Position numbers and translations under genes: made by a program. Positions 36,581 through 47,828 of a stretch of DNA of 64,000 nucleotides are shown here, one piece after another. The DNA lies in NCBI GenBank assembly GCA_003254905.1, contig QANU01015964.1, positions 1,533,579-1,597,578 on the forward strand. Reading direction: 5' to 3'. Position 1 is the stretch's first letter. Every line of letters starts with the position of its first letter. The notes below the pieces were generated by a model. It made no database searches and had not been told where the DNA came from. It worked only from the letters and a program-made list of their open reading frames with translations. The DNA is from Nissolia schottii. Taxonomy: Eukaryota; Streptophyta; Magnoliopsida; Fabales; Fabaceae.

Positions 36581-37591
36581 ATGGCCACCGTCGTCACCAA
36601 CAACGACGGCGGTGCCAAAAAGCAGCCCAATTCGAAGCCCCCAAGGCCCAAACGCATATGCTTCTCCTTCGCCGCCTACGCCAACACCCTCATCGACCGC
36701 CTCAAATCCTCCAACGTTGCCGTCTCCGAGGGCCTCTCCGACGCCGAATTCTCCCGCCTCGAGTCCAAATTCGCCATCACCTTCCCGCCCGACCTCCGCG
36801 CCATCCTCCAGCACGGCCTCCCAGCCTCCCCTGGTTTCCCCAACTGGCGCTCCTCCTCCGCTCAGCAGCTCCATATCCTCCTCAACCTCCCCGCCTCCTC
36901 CATCCTCCGCCGGGTCTCCAAGACCCGATTCTGGCACCCTTCGTGGGGACCCGAACCCCATGACCCCACCCGGATCGTCGAAGCCGCGAGCCGGATATTG
37001 CGCGACGCGCCGATCCTCGTCCCGATTTACCGGCATTGCTATATCCCTTCGTCCCCCAACGCCGCCGGGAACCCGGTGTTTTACGTCGATCACGCCGGCG
37101 ACGTAAAGTTGATGAGCTTTGACGTGGCCGGATTCTTCCGGACGGCGGAGTTTATATCGGAGGAGGAGGAGCCGGTTTGGGCGGCGAAGAATGCGAGGAG
37201 GATAGGGTTTTGGTCGGAGATGGCGGAGGAGGGAGACGGCGGCGGGGGGAAGAGGTGGTGGTGGAGAGGGGTGAAGGGGGAATTGGGCGGGTGCATGGAA
37301 GGGGCGGTGTGGAGGCTGAGGGAGGGAGGGTGGAGGGAGGACGAGATACGCGAGATGGTGATGGTGATGGACGGTGGAGATCAAACGGAGGAAGAAAAGG
37401 TCAGAGACAAAGAAGCGATGACGTGGCACGTGAGGGTGCTCTCTCTGGTGTTGCTGCGCGCGGGGTGGAGCAGGGAAGATGTGGTGGACTCGCTTGGTTT
37501 GGTTGGGGACGAAGGAAAGTCATGGTTGGAATTCCATCACGAAAAACACGGCATCTGCGTCGACATCAATGACAATGGGGGCTTCTTCTAA
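36581..37591 (+). CDS. SMI1/KNR4 (SUKH)-like domain protein, single exon
   Basis: One uninterrupted frame of 336 residues, starting at the ATG in AGAATAATGGCC. Composition is GC-rich relative to the surroundings, as usual for plant exons. Residues about 50-75 read LSDAEFSRLESKFAITFPPD and then LRAILQHG. This fits the SMI1/KNR4 signature: an acidic helix E..lE..f...lP.dlr..L..G. Residues about 165-182 (VFYVDHAGDVKLMSFDV) fit the later strand in which a side-chain-rich 'D..G.v' turn is followed by a hydrophobic strand. A Trp-rich block lies at about 117-125. No signal peptide or membrane segment is present. In fungi SMI1/KNR4 links cell-wall signalling; plant members have no firm role. I infer the domain from pattern only, so family membership needs a profile search. 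Confidence 0.75.
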   Translation: MATVVTNNDGGAKKQPNSKPPRPKRICFSFAAYANTLIDRLKSSNVAVSEGLSDAEFSRLESKFAITFPPDLRAILQHGLPASPGFPNWRSSSAQQLHILLNLPASSILRRVSKTRFWHPSWGPEPHDPTRIVEAASRILRDAPILVPIYRHCYIPSSPNAAGNPVFYVDHAGDVKLMSFDVAGFFRTAEFISEEEEPVWAAKNARRIGFWSEMAEEGDGGGGKRWWWRGVKGELGGCMEGAVWRLREGGWREDEIREMVMVMDGGDQTEEEKVRDKEAMTWHVRVLSLVLLRAGWSREDVVDSLGLVGDEGKSWLEFHHEKHGICVDINDNGGFF

Positions 37592-38427
37592 TTCAATTGG
37601 TCCTCCTCAATCCTCATATATGGCTAGCTAGAATACAACCATTTTTTTACTTTTCTTTTCTTTTCTTTTCTTTTCTTTTAGGGAATGGCATTATAGAAGG
37701 ATAAACAAATGATATTCAATTTTGGTAAACGGAATATCGGCCTGGGGTAACAGCAATTAGCACAATAGTGATAGCAGGACGTATTTATGGCTAGTTTTTG
37801 TGGACTCCGTTTATACACCTTGAAATAAAATTGAAATTCCTTCTTCTTCTACATGTAAAATGGAACCGAATCATAAGAATTTGCATGGAATATGACAATT
37901 GACAAAGGTCATGTGTGTTACACGTATTGTATTATAATGTGGGTGACGTATGCTTCGGCCTCGAGCTTACTGGACCACATTGGGGCATATGCATGTGTGC
38001 CAACATAAATTTGGGTGGAGCAAAAACACGATGCATCCTTATCTTATTTCTTTTGTTACGGCTTTTGTTCCTGGTGGCAATGAGAAATTCTTTTCGCTGA
38101 GAGACTATTAGGGAATATAAAGCGGGGGTGTTGAAATGGGGTTGTTGGGTCTGTTAGTTTTGTCCATTTGGCTACAAAACATCTTTTCAAACAGATGTAC
38201 GAGAAAGTCACTTTTGTCTTGTGTTTCTAGAAAGGGGTTACGCGAACGAAGACTTGGGTAGAGACAAATAGATTATAAACCGTCCAAAGGAAAAAAAAAA
38301 ATTGTGCCCGTTTTTGTTGACAAGTGGCAACTCATTTGAAATTGAAAATTAATTAACTCTTCAATCTACTTAAACTTTTATGAATAACATTTATCAATTT
38401 TTTTTCTTATTTATCTCTAAAAATATC
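37592..38427. other. 3' flank of the SUKH-like gene
   Basis: Contains a (CTTTT)n run at about 37650-37679 and AT-rich DNA. No gene seen. Confidence 0.5.
37650..37679. repeat. (CTTTT)n microsatellite
   Basis: Six uninterrupted TTTTC units just after the SUKH-like gene. Confidence 0.9.
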
Positions 38428-41400
38428 TGTATTGGGCATAGCCCAAAGTTTGATAAATGGGTCTGAGCACCAGACAGAAGCACACTACAAGGATCTTAAC
38501 GCAAAAATAACCCAAATAACATGGGTTCAAAAGGCAGGGTTGAATGATTATAAGAGAGTGATATCACACAAAGTGGATAAAGAGAAAGTCCGGAGGATCC
38601 CCTGAAGCTTGGGAGATCCCCCCATAATTGGAATAAATACTCCCCTAACCAATGAAGGGGGGAGAACCCTAACCTACTAGATTATAAAGGGATGGAAGCG
38701 AGGTCAGTCTGAGGTTTGTTCCAATTTTTCAAACTCACAAAAAACTCCTAACAAGTCCACACCCAGGTGCTCATGACTAGGAAGGAGATGATTGGAGAAG
38801 AAGGCACATTCGAGGCACGTGATCACATGGTTGCAAAATCACGAGACAGAACATTGGCACCCACTGTGGGGCCTAGTAAATAAACACCTACCCCACCATG
38901 GTTGACACACAAATCCAGAACCCCACAAATCCCCAGACCAGCCGAAACACGGCCAACAGAGGAAATCCCCATCAAAGACAAACTACGGAGGAAATGCAGA
39001 AAATTATAAAGGAACTCGAGGAACATAAGCGAAGGTTGGTAGATAGACTGGAACAGCTGAACAAAGAAAGGAAAGACAAGGATCAACATTCCAACAAGCC
39101 TGAGGAAAAACAATCATCCTATGAAATTACAGTTTTCGACCGAGTAGCCCTCGAGGATCTTCCCATTGATTCTAGCCATTTCGTCAACTACATCATGAAG
39201 GTATGTTTCCCTCATAACTTTCAATTGCTACTCACTTGAAACCATATGATGGTATGGGAGATCCTAATGTACACCTTCATATGTTTCAATCCATGATGCT
39301 GGTAAACGGTGTCACTGACTCAATGCGGCGCCGAACATTTCCTACATTTCTGGTGGACTCTGTCCTCTTGTGGTTCTCCACAATGCGAAAGAAATCTATG
39401 GACAACTTCGAGCATCTGAGTAGGATTTTCTTAATCCACTTCTCTTCCTCTAAGGTCTATCAGAAGACATCAAAATCCTTAGCTTTGGTGTGACAAGGAC
39501 AAAATGAGTTCCTCTAGCGCGGTATGATTCAGTTGCGATGTAGATACCTGACCTCAGCCCAGAGGTCGAGCTCTACCAAATCAAGCAAGGGTTGAGGCTG
39601 GGTCCTTCCCTCAATAACCTCGCCGCCAATCGACCCTGCTCTATGGCCAAGTTCAGAGAACGAGTTGTAGGTTTCATAGATGTCGAGGAGCTCGAAGAAG
39701 CATCATGAATGGAAAGGTGAAAGGGGATAAAGCAAGTCACTAAAGGGGAAGGATAACTCAAGTGAAAGCGATAAGGTATTATGAGTACACCCTTTGAGTG
39801 CTAGTTCCAAGACAATCTTCAAAGAAGTAAATTTCATCAAGTCACTCGCGGGAGTAGGAAGACAACTCATTCCCGAAGATGCCGAGTTAAGCAAGTACTA
39901 TAGCTACCACCACACATACAACCACACAACCGATGATTACAAAACCTTGCAGGATGAGATCGAGAAATATTTTTAGGAGGGAAGACTCCTTCAATACATT
40001 CTAAGAAGAGAAAGACCCTCAACCCCCTAGACGAAGGAGGCACCGAAGCTGGGATCAAGACGACGACTCGCGCTGGGCTAGGAGCAGAAGTTGCAGTCTG
40101 CAAAGAAGCAAGGATCTCCCTTAAAGTGGAAGAGAAGTGCCCCAAGAGGAGATCCGGGGTGTGATAAATCATATATCTGGAAGGTTCACAACTGGGGGAG
40201 ATACAAGCTCAGCACAAAAATGCCATTTACGATTAGTGTAGCAGTGGACGTCAGACCTCCACCTAGAGCTAGGAGCCAAGGGCCCTTGATATCGTTTAGT
40301 GATGATTATTTTCAAGGCATAGACAAAAACCTCCATGAGTCCGTGGCAATAATAGTAGTGACAGGAAACTACATCATCAAAAAGGGAGTAGTAGACCAAG
40401 GGAGCTTGGTTGAGATCCTTTTCTTGACCACTTTCAAGAAAATGCAATTATCTGGGACTGCACTAAAGCCCTACAACGGCGACCTAGTACGATTTTCAGG
40501 CGAGAGGGTTTGATTCTGAGGTGTAATTACACTCAGGACTACCCTGGGCCAAGAAACAAAGATCATAATAGAAAGCTTGTAGTTCCTGGTCATAGACTGC
40601 GACAATTTGTACCATATGATCCTTGGAAGATTTACCCTACTTTCCTTCGATGCCATTGTGTCCACACCCCATCTAACCCTGAAGTTCCCTATGTTCATAT
40701 CTGAGGTCAGGATAGTACAAGCCGACTAGAAGGAAGCCTGAATTTGCTACAATGCTCGCTTGAAGATTCGTACAGTTCCCGAGCCACATCAAGGGCAACT
40801 CCACGTAGTCAACACTGTAGATATCAAAAATGTTTATGACAACCAAGGCGTAAGAAGGACCCTGAAAGCAGGGTAGGAAACCCTTCCCCATCGTCGAAGC
40901 AAGATAATCGCCCCATAAGAAGGGTAACTAAGAAGGAAAGAAAAAATCCAGAGGAAACCACCCATGGGACTCGTAAGGAAGCTTGTGAAACAGGCCAAGG
41001 AGCCATATCAATAGTGGAAGCCCGTCAGAGTGCCCGGGTGGCATTCCCAGTAAGATACTAAGAATAGACGCCTTTTGACCATGCTAGTAGGTGTTCTCTT
41101 TGCTACTCCAATAATCATTCTAAACTGGCCAACATGAAGAGGTTTTAATGAGGCATAACTAGTATGGGTCGAGGATTGTTTAGCCTTGGTAGAAAGTTTT
41201 TACACATAAATTTTATTAATAAAATATCATTTTCAAGTGATAAGTAGCTTTGTTGTTTCAAAATAAAGCATTCATGCGCATGGGTGAGCACGCCCAACGG
41301 CCAAATAAAGGGACAAAGTCCTAAACCACTTAGTAAAGTGATAAGAGGTAAACACCTCGGTTCCAAAGAGCTAAAAAGCTCAAGAATCACGGAACCATCA

Positions 41401-42142
41401 CCCAAGAGTAAAATTACCTATTTTAAAAGGCTAAGTAAAATAAAGTCAAGATTTTTATACCAAAAGGGGTTTTCCATTCATAGGCATCGAGGGCCTCGCC
41501 CTCATCAGCACTACCTGGGATTTGGCTAGTTAGTTTCACCATGGCACTGAGAAGATGAGAAGGCAAACTTACTTAGGAAAAGAAAAATCTCTGAACTGAG
41601 CAAGGTTGCAAAAATGCACGAGGGATGCTAGAAAGTATATCCGCACCCTTTCCTTGTTATTTAAACTTTTCCCATTTGGAGATCCTGCGCAAGATCGACG
41701 GTTATAAAGTAAAGCAACCTAGCAGACACAGCATCCACCACATGCGAGATCCACAGTTGAATTTTTTCCATTCCTCAAACATTCACCCGATTCTGCCATG
41801 TGCCCCCACCATCATTACAAGCCATTATGTCTCATAAATGTGCCTTGAAGGGCATCATGGGGAAAGGTACACAAACACCACACATCTTGTCATTGCAAAT
41901 TCATGGGCTCAGATCCCAAAATCCAAAGAGCTCGGGTCCGGTTACAAAGAAGTATGCGGGTTCAAAAGGAAAGGCTGAACAATTACAAAAGGGCAATATT
42001 AGACGAAGTGGTCAAAGAGTTAGTTCAGAGGATCCCCTTATAATCGGAACAAATACCCCCCAAAACCAATGAAGAGGGAAAACCCTAACCTACTTGATTA
42101 TAACTGCATGAGCACGTGGTTGGAAAATCATGAGACGAAACA
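38428..42142 (+). mobile_element. Fossil Ty3/Gypsy-type LTR element, gag-protease part only
   Basis: Bounded by TG (38428) and CA (42142) and flanked by the same 5-bp target duplication ATATC on both sides. The left LTR is about 38428-38853. The right LTR relic ends at 42142 and is shorter. Matching stretches include GAGGATCCCCT and AACCCTAACCTACT, and the two LTRs are clearly diverged. A primer-binding-like TTGGCACCCACTGTGGGGCC follows the left LTR, then gag-type sequence from about 38900 (YDGMGDPNVHLHMFQ). Near 40290 there is a gag-protease region of the kind that precedes an aspartic protease. No reverse transcriptase, RNase H or integrase was seen. The element is broken in many places (roughly ten or more), old, and non-autonomous as it stands. 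Confidence 0.85.
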
Positions 42143-42346
42143 ATATCAAATATCAAATATCATTTATAAAAATAGATAAGTTGATAAGTAGAGTAATAGT
42201 TAGATTTCTGCATTACTCAATTTCAAAATATATCAAAAAATTATTTTTAAATAGACCAAAAAAAAATCCTAAATATTGCAAACCTATTTCTGCTAGAGCC
42301 ACAAAAAAAAAGACTTCTAAATAAGAAACTTATGTAATAATAACAA

Positions 42347-43450
42347 GGGTTAATTAAGTTTTTCATCCCTGTAATTTGGGAAAGTTTGGTTTTGGTCCCT
42401 CTGTGTAAATTTTAGTCCCTGTAAAATTTGGCAATTTGGTTTTAGTCCCTGGGGTGGGGTGAGGGTTGACCGAGCTGACGNNNNNNNNNNNNNNNNNNNN
42501 NNNNNNNNNNNNNNNNNNNNNNNNNNNNNNNNNNNNNNNNNNNNNNNNNNNNNNNNNNNNNNNNNNNNNNNNNNNNNNNNNNNNNNNNNNNNNNNNNNNN
42601 NNNNNNNNNNNNNNNNNNNNNNNNNNNNNNNNNNNNNNNNNNNNNNNNNNNNNNNNNNNNNNNNNNNNNNNNNNNNNNNNNNNNNNNNNNNNNNNNNNNN
42701 NNNNNNNNNNNNNNNNNNNNNNNNNNNNNNNNNNNNNNNNNNNNNNNNNNNNNNNNNNNNNNNNNNNNNNNNNNNNNNNNNNNNNNNNNNNNNNNNNNNN
42801 NNNNNNNNNNNNNNNNNNNNNNNNNNNNNNNNNNNNNNNNNNNNNNNNNNNNNNNNNNNNNNNNNNNNNNNNNNNNNNNNNNNNNNNNNNNNNNNNNNNN
42901 NNNNNNNNNNNNNNNNNNNNNNNNNNNNNNNNNNNNNNNNNNNNNNNNNNNNNNNNNNNNNNNNNNNNNNNNNNNNNNNNNNNNNNNNNNNNNNNNNNNN
43001 NNNNNNNNNNNNNNNNNNNNNNNNNNNNNNNNNNNNNNNNNNNNNNNNNNNNNNNNNNNNNNNNNNNNNNNNNNNNNNNNNNNNNNNNNNNNNNNNNNNN
43101 NNNNNNNNNNNNNNNNNNNNNNNNNNNNNNNNNNNNNNNNNNNNNNNNNNNNNNNNNNNNNNNNNNNNNNNNNNNNNNNNNNNNNNNNNNNNNNNNNNNN
43201 NNNNNNNNNNNNNNNNNNNNNNNNNNNNNNNNNNNNNNNNNNNNNNNNNNNNNNNNNNNNNNNNNNNNNNNNNNNNNNNNNNNNNNNNNNNNNNNNNNNN
43301 NNNNNNNNNNNNNNNNNNTCAGCTCAGTCAACCCTCACCCCACCCCAGGGACTAAAACCAAATTGTCAAATTTTACATGGACTAAAATTTACACAGAGGG
43401 ACCAAAACCAAACTTTCCCAAATTACAGGGATGAAAAACTTAATTAACCC
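42347..43450. mobile_element. Mutator-like DNA transposon with long TIRs
   Basis: Terminal inverted repeats at 42347-42480 (134 bp seen) and 43319-43450 (132 bp seen) start GGGTTAATTAAGTTTTTCAT. They differ at only about three positions. A perfect 9-bp target duplication TAATAACAA flanks them (42338-42346 and 43451-43459). Nine-base duplications with TIRs over 100 bp are the mark of Mutator-like elements. The centre (42481-43318) is unknown bases, so a transposase cannot be judged; the size suggests a non-autonomous copy. Confidence 0.88.
42481..43318. other. Assembly gap (838 N)
   Basis: The interior of the Mutator-like element is missing. The near-identical inverted arms on both sides probably caused the assembly to break here. 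Confidence 0.99.
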
Positions 43451-43459
43451 TAATAACAA

Positions 43460-44751
43460 TTCCTAACAATTTAAAAAATTCAATAAACTTTATGAAATTA
43501 ATAATATATTCTAAATAATTTATACACAAAAATGATATAATAATAATAATAAGTATAATTAGGCCTACTCTTCATGCTTAGTAAGTTTCTTTTAGGTAAT
43601 TTTTTTTAATTTAAAAATACTTTTCAAAAAATCTTGACATAACTTATTTGTTAAATGAGTTTGACCAACTAGACTTAATGTAAGATAGGCCGAAGTCTCG
43701 GCAAGTTGTTTACCTTATTCCCACACCTAAGTATGTAAGAGTAATATGTTAATTTTGTTTTAACTTAACAATTTAATTGATAAAATTTATTGAAGAAAGA
43801 GAACAGTGAAATAGAGTTTCAATGATAACATAAAATATGTAAGTTTTCTAATTAATGGAGAAAGATATTTGAAAATTTGTATGAAAAAAATTAAATAATA
43901 ATAATAATAATTAATCATAGAAAACGTAAACATTCACACATTCCTTTTATAATAAATTAGTGGCTTGACAAGTATTTGTGTCCGCCAAATCACATTTTAT
44001 TTTTTGTGAAAGATGAGTAATTTTATTTTATGGAGGAAGTTATTGATAGGAGATACTTCTAATGATGAATGAGTAACTAACAAAGAATGTAAAGATAATT
44101 TTGAAATAAAAACATTTGGACACTAAAGAGTTGATTACCAAGGTGAATCAATTTTATATATGTAATAGATAATTACAAGAATAATACATGACATAAATAT
44201 AAACAGAAATAGAAAATATTCATTAAAAAGTAAATATTGTTAACTGAAATATATGATTCTTATTTCATTACAAAATTTTTATTTTTCATAAATATTTGTT
44301 GTGCTTATGTTTTATCATTTTTATATAAATATTTAGTAAAAATATCAATGTGAAGATATTTACCATTTATAGAATTATTTATTAAAGAATGAAAATATGT
44401 TTTTACCAAAACTTCTAATTTTTATTTTAGTAACAAAATGTGTTCATTTTAATTTTATTGGCATATTTACACATAAAATATATATGTGCTAAAATTCCTT
44501 TTTTCATATTAAGATGACAAAAGTAACATATTTTTTCTTCTTCTTTTTAATTAATAAACTAAACTATTCTCTCTTCATTAAAAAAGATATTTTATCATTT
44601 GTAGTCGGGCCAGGCCGCCCTTCCTATTTCTTGCGGCCTGAAAATCAAAAACAACAGCGGCAGCAGCAGCATTCGCATTTCGCATTTCGCATTTGTGATT
44701 GATTGATTGATTGAGAGAGAGTGAGAGAGAGAGAGAGAGAGCGAGCGAGCA
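43460..44751. other. Intergenic AT-rich DNA and leader of COX6A
   Basis: Very AT-rich to about 44590, then more balanced sequence with CAGCAGCAG and GATT repeats and a GA run (about 44714-44741) that ends directly before the COX6A start codon. No other gene seen. Confidence 0.5.
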
Positions 44752-46526
44752 ATGGCAACGAGCCTCGTACGATCTACGCTCCGGACTGCCCTGCGTGGAT
44801 GCCATCGTCCCTCCGCCCCTCCCAAGCGAAACTTCGCTTCCTCTCCTCATCACGACGATGCATGTAATTCCTTCTCTCTCCTCATCACAACGCTCGTGCA
44901 CTCGGTTTTGTTTCGTGGAAGCGCGTCATCGTTCGTTCGATTTTGGATCACATTGTCATACATTAATGTTGTAAAGGGTGTAACATTTTTATGAAATTGA
45001 TCCGGTTTGTCTCGTTCATGTTTTATATATAATCCTTGTTTGTACCTCATTTTTCAAATACAAGAGATATGTTCGCCTAAATTTTAGTTTCCTAGCTTCT
45101 TTGAATTTTTGTATTTTGTTGTTTTTATTTTACATGCTTGGGAAACTGCATTGATATCCCATTGCTTAATTCGATGTTGGAGTAAGAAGTAGCATTGTAA
45201 TTGATGTATTTAAAATTAGCCTCAACGGGGTTTCTATGTGAACTGCTATCTATACATGAACAATTGAACTCTTTGTTTTAGACTGGGGAAGCAAAGTACA
45301 ACTCTTCTATGCCCCTTCACCCTAGAGATACACATATTTTAGTTTTTGGTCCAAATCCAATCTAGCTCTCTTGTGATACTATGGCAAATGTGGACTTTTT
45401 CTGTTGAAGAATTTCATGTGACTTTTGTGTTTCTCTTAATGTTTTGCTTTGGTTGGTTGCTTATCTTCTTGTTTGTTTCAGATGAGACGGCCAAGTGGGA
45501 GAAGATTACATATCTAGGCATGGTTACATGCGCGGGTCTGGCTTTTCATGTTCTGTCAAAGGGCCACCATCACTATGATGAATCTCCTGTAAGTTTTCCT
45601 TTCTACGCATATGCTGTTATTTATGAGTGTCAACTTTGGCATGAAATGAGTTCTGTTTTCCCCTTCCAATGCTGTGTAAAGATAAGTGTGTGGTTGTCTC
45701 TGAATTTAAACAACATATGATACCGCACTTCAGATACAAAAGCATTGTTAATTATCCAAGAGACGTCTGTGTATGGTTTGTGTGGAATTTCATGATTATC
45801 ACGACCAGCTACCATTTTGAATCGAACTTTGACTAGCTTGCTGGTTACATTTCAAATTAGTACATTTCATCGTAAGAGTATCAGTTTTATTCTATTTCTG
45901 GTTCTCCTTTTTTATGCAGGCATACTCATATTTGCATATCCGCAATAAGGAATTTCCATGGGGTATGTGTCTTTCATTGCATGCTTTAATCTTTATATGT
46001 TGCCTTCTCCAGCTGATAGCAACTTCCACAAAAAGATATCATTACTTATGTTTTTGGTCAATACAATAATCATTACTTATTTTTGGTTATGGAAATTGGA
46101 CTCTATTCAGTTACTTTCGTGCAGGGAAATTTTTTTAGCTAGTTATATAGTCTTTTATTTTATTTATAGTATTGTAATAGTATTCATTAACTGAAGAGTA
46201 GCCTTCTCAAGTAGATGATAAATTTAAGAAAGCTGCGTATAATTATGTGAAGTCATAATATTATTCATTTAGATGGAACTGAAATATGGAACAGGGAGAG
46301 ATGTTTCAAATTTCAATGCTTGAATATACTTCTATCAGTTTATGCTTCTGTTGCTGCTTAGTAAAGTTTAGCCAGTTGATTGTATATGAAATTTTGCAGA
46401 TACTAGTTTTGAACAGTTGGGTAGGACCATCTATTATCTAAAATTACTTATTACTTATTATTTATGTAAATAATTATTTTGTGATAAACAGGTCCAGATG
46501 GGCTTTTTGAGGTTAAGGGGCACTAG
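44752..46526 (+). CDS. COX6A: Cytochrome c oxidase subunit 6a, mitochondrial
   Basis: Four exons, 44752-44863, 45482-45588, 45920-45962 and 46492-46526, all GT-AG, giving 98 residues, the normal plant length. It is a small nuclear-encoded subunit of respiratory complex IV in the inner mitochondrial membrane. Visible features: a basic, Arg-rich presequence (MATSLVRSTLRTALRG), the PKRNFASS region around the expected cleavage zone, and the WEKITYLG start of the single membrane helix (about 44-63). Then come the family block YLHIRNKEFPWG (about 77-88) and the end GPDGLFEVKGH. The start codon lies just after a GA-repeat leader. The gene looks intact and the assignment is firm. Confidence 0.95.
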
Positions 46527-47828
46527 GAGTATTGAATATCGGTTGCTTACTGAAGGTATTTTGAAGCAGTAACCAGTAGCTCATTTCTCTTGTGAACGCA
46601 TGAGAAACGCTTATGGTGGCAGTTTCCAATTGTTTCTTGAATTGTGATCTAGAAATTTGTAGTTGACAATGGTCTTTCTTGTTTTCCTTATTTGTTTGGT
46701 TTCCATGGTTGAAACAAAATAAAATTGTTGCTAAACTTGATACTTTTTTCTCTCAATACTCGGTCAATTCCATGTACCCCAAATTTAGCTTCTTCCATGA
46801 ATCTGTGTTGGTTTGTTTAATGAATCTGTAAATATTTTCCAATACTTCAAATACAATGTAACTAATACCGCAAAAAATGATTCTAATGGGAACTTTACAC
46901 AAATCAAGTTGTCAACTCAAAATTATAATAAGGAGGAATTCTTGAATAGACACAAACTTAGCCAGAAAAATGTGGGTCCTCCAAATTTATTGAAGATATG
47001 CTGGCACGTTTGTATGTTCTATCATTTTTATGTGTGTTTAAATGAAAATTCTTTGATTTGTGTCTAGTGTAAAATGTCTATGCAAGAATTCATCTATAAT
47101 GTTTTCCCTTTTTGATTTTGTTCAATACTTTCAAAAAGCGACTTGCCGTTTTATCGTGTGTCAGTTATTATAGCTCTATTGTCGTTTTATATCATGTTAA
47201 GATGCCATCAAGTTAGTGAAAGATGAACTAACTACCTTGGCTATTCAGTTATCTTTGTACTTCAATTCACCCTTGTTTTTTAATTTTACCCACAGGTCAC
47301 ATCTTATTGTTGCTAGGCCTATGTCCTAAGTAGGCTCAGACTCATTCATTGAGTGGAGAAAAATCTAAATTAGATAATTAAAAGTCAAAGATTCAGAAAA
47401 AATGTAAGAATGAATAATAAACAACAAAACAACACCCCGCCCCCCCCATTTCAATGCCATATAGGTTAAATATGTTCTTTCTTGTTTCCTTTTGCGTTTG
47501 TTCCCTTTATATTGTAAGGTGCAAAAAGCCGAATGAGTACGTGGGCTTTAGCTTTGATTCATCTGTCTAAAACACATACTCTTGTGTCAATATATCATTT
47601 CTGGACTATCTTAATGCAAACTGCATGAAGCCGAAGAACGTTACACCTGCTCAATATAGGGGGAAAAAAGACTTAATTGATACATATTGGCCACATAAAG
47701 AAGGTTACATCTCTCAAGAAAAATTAAAAAGAATGGGATTAGAAGAAAGATGAAGCAGGAGACAATTCATGTACTTGAATCACCAGCACTAACATCATTC
47801 TGATTTATGTCTGGAAAATTTCTCATAT
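46527..47828. other. Convergent intergenic region
   Basis: 3' flanks of COX6A (+) and of the acidic protein gene (-). AT-rich, with a C-rich run near 47435-47448. No gene seen. Confidence 0.5.

Noticed and set aside
36569-37429. 286-codon minus-strand frame opposite the SUKH-like gene
   Set aside because: Low-complexity Gly/Glu and Pro/His composition mirrors the GC-rich plus-strand exon.
42363-43434. Open frames of about 300-320 codons across the gap
   Set aside because: They consist almost entirely of unknown bases; the visible parts are the inverted repeats of the Mutator-like element.
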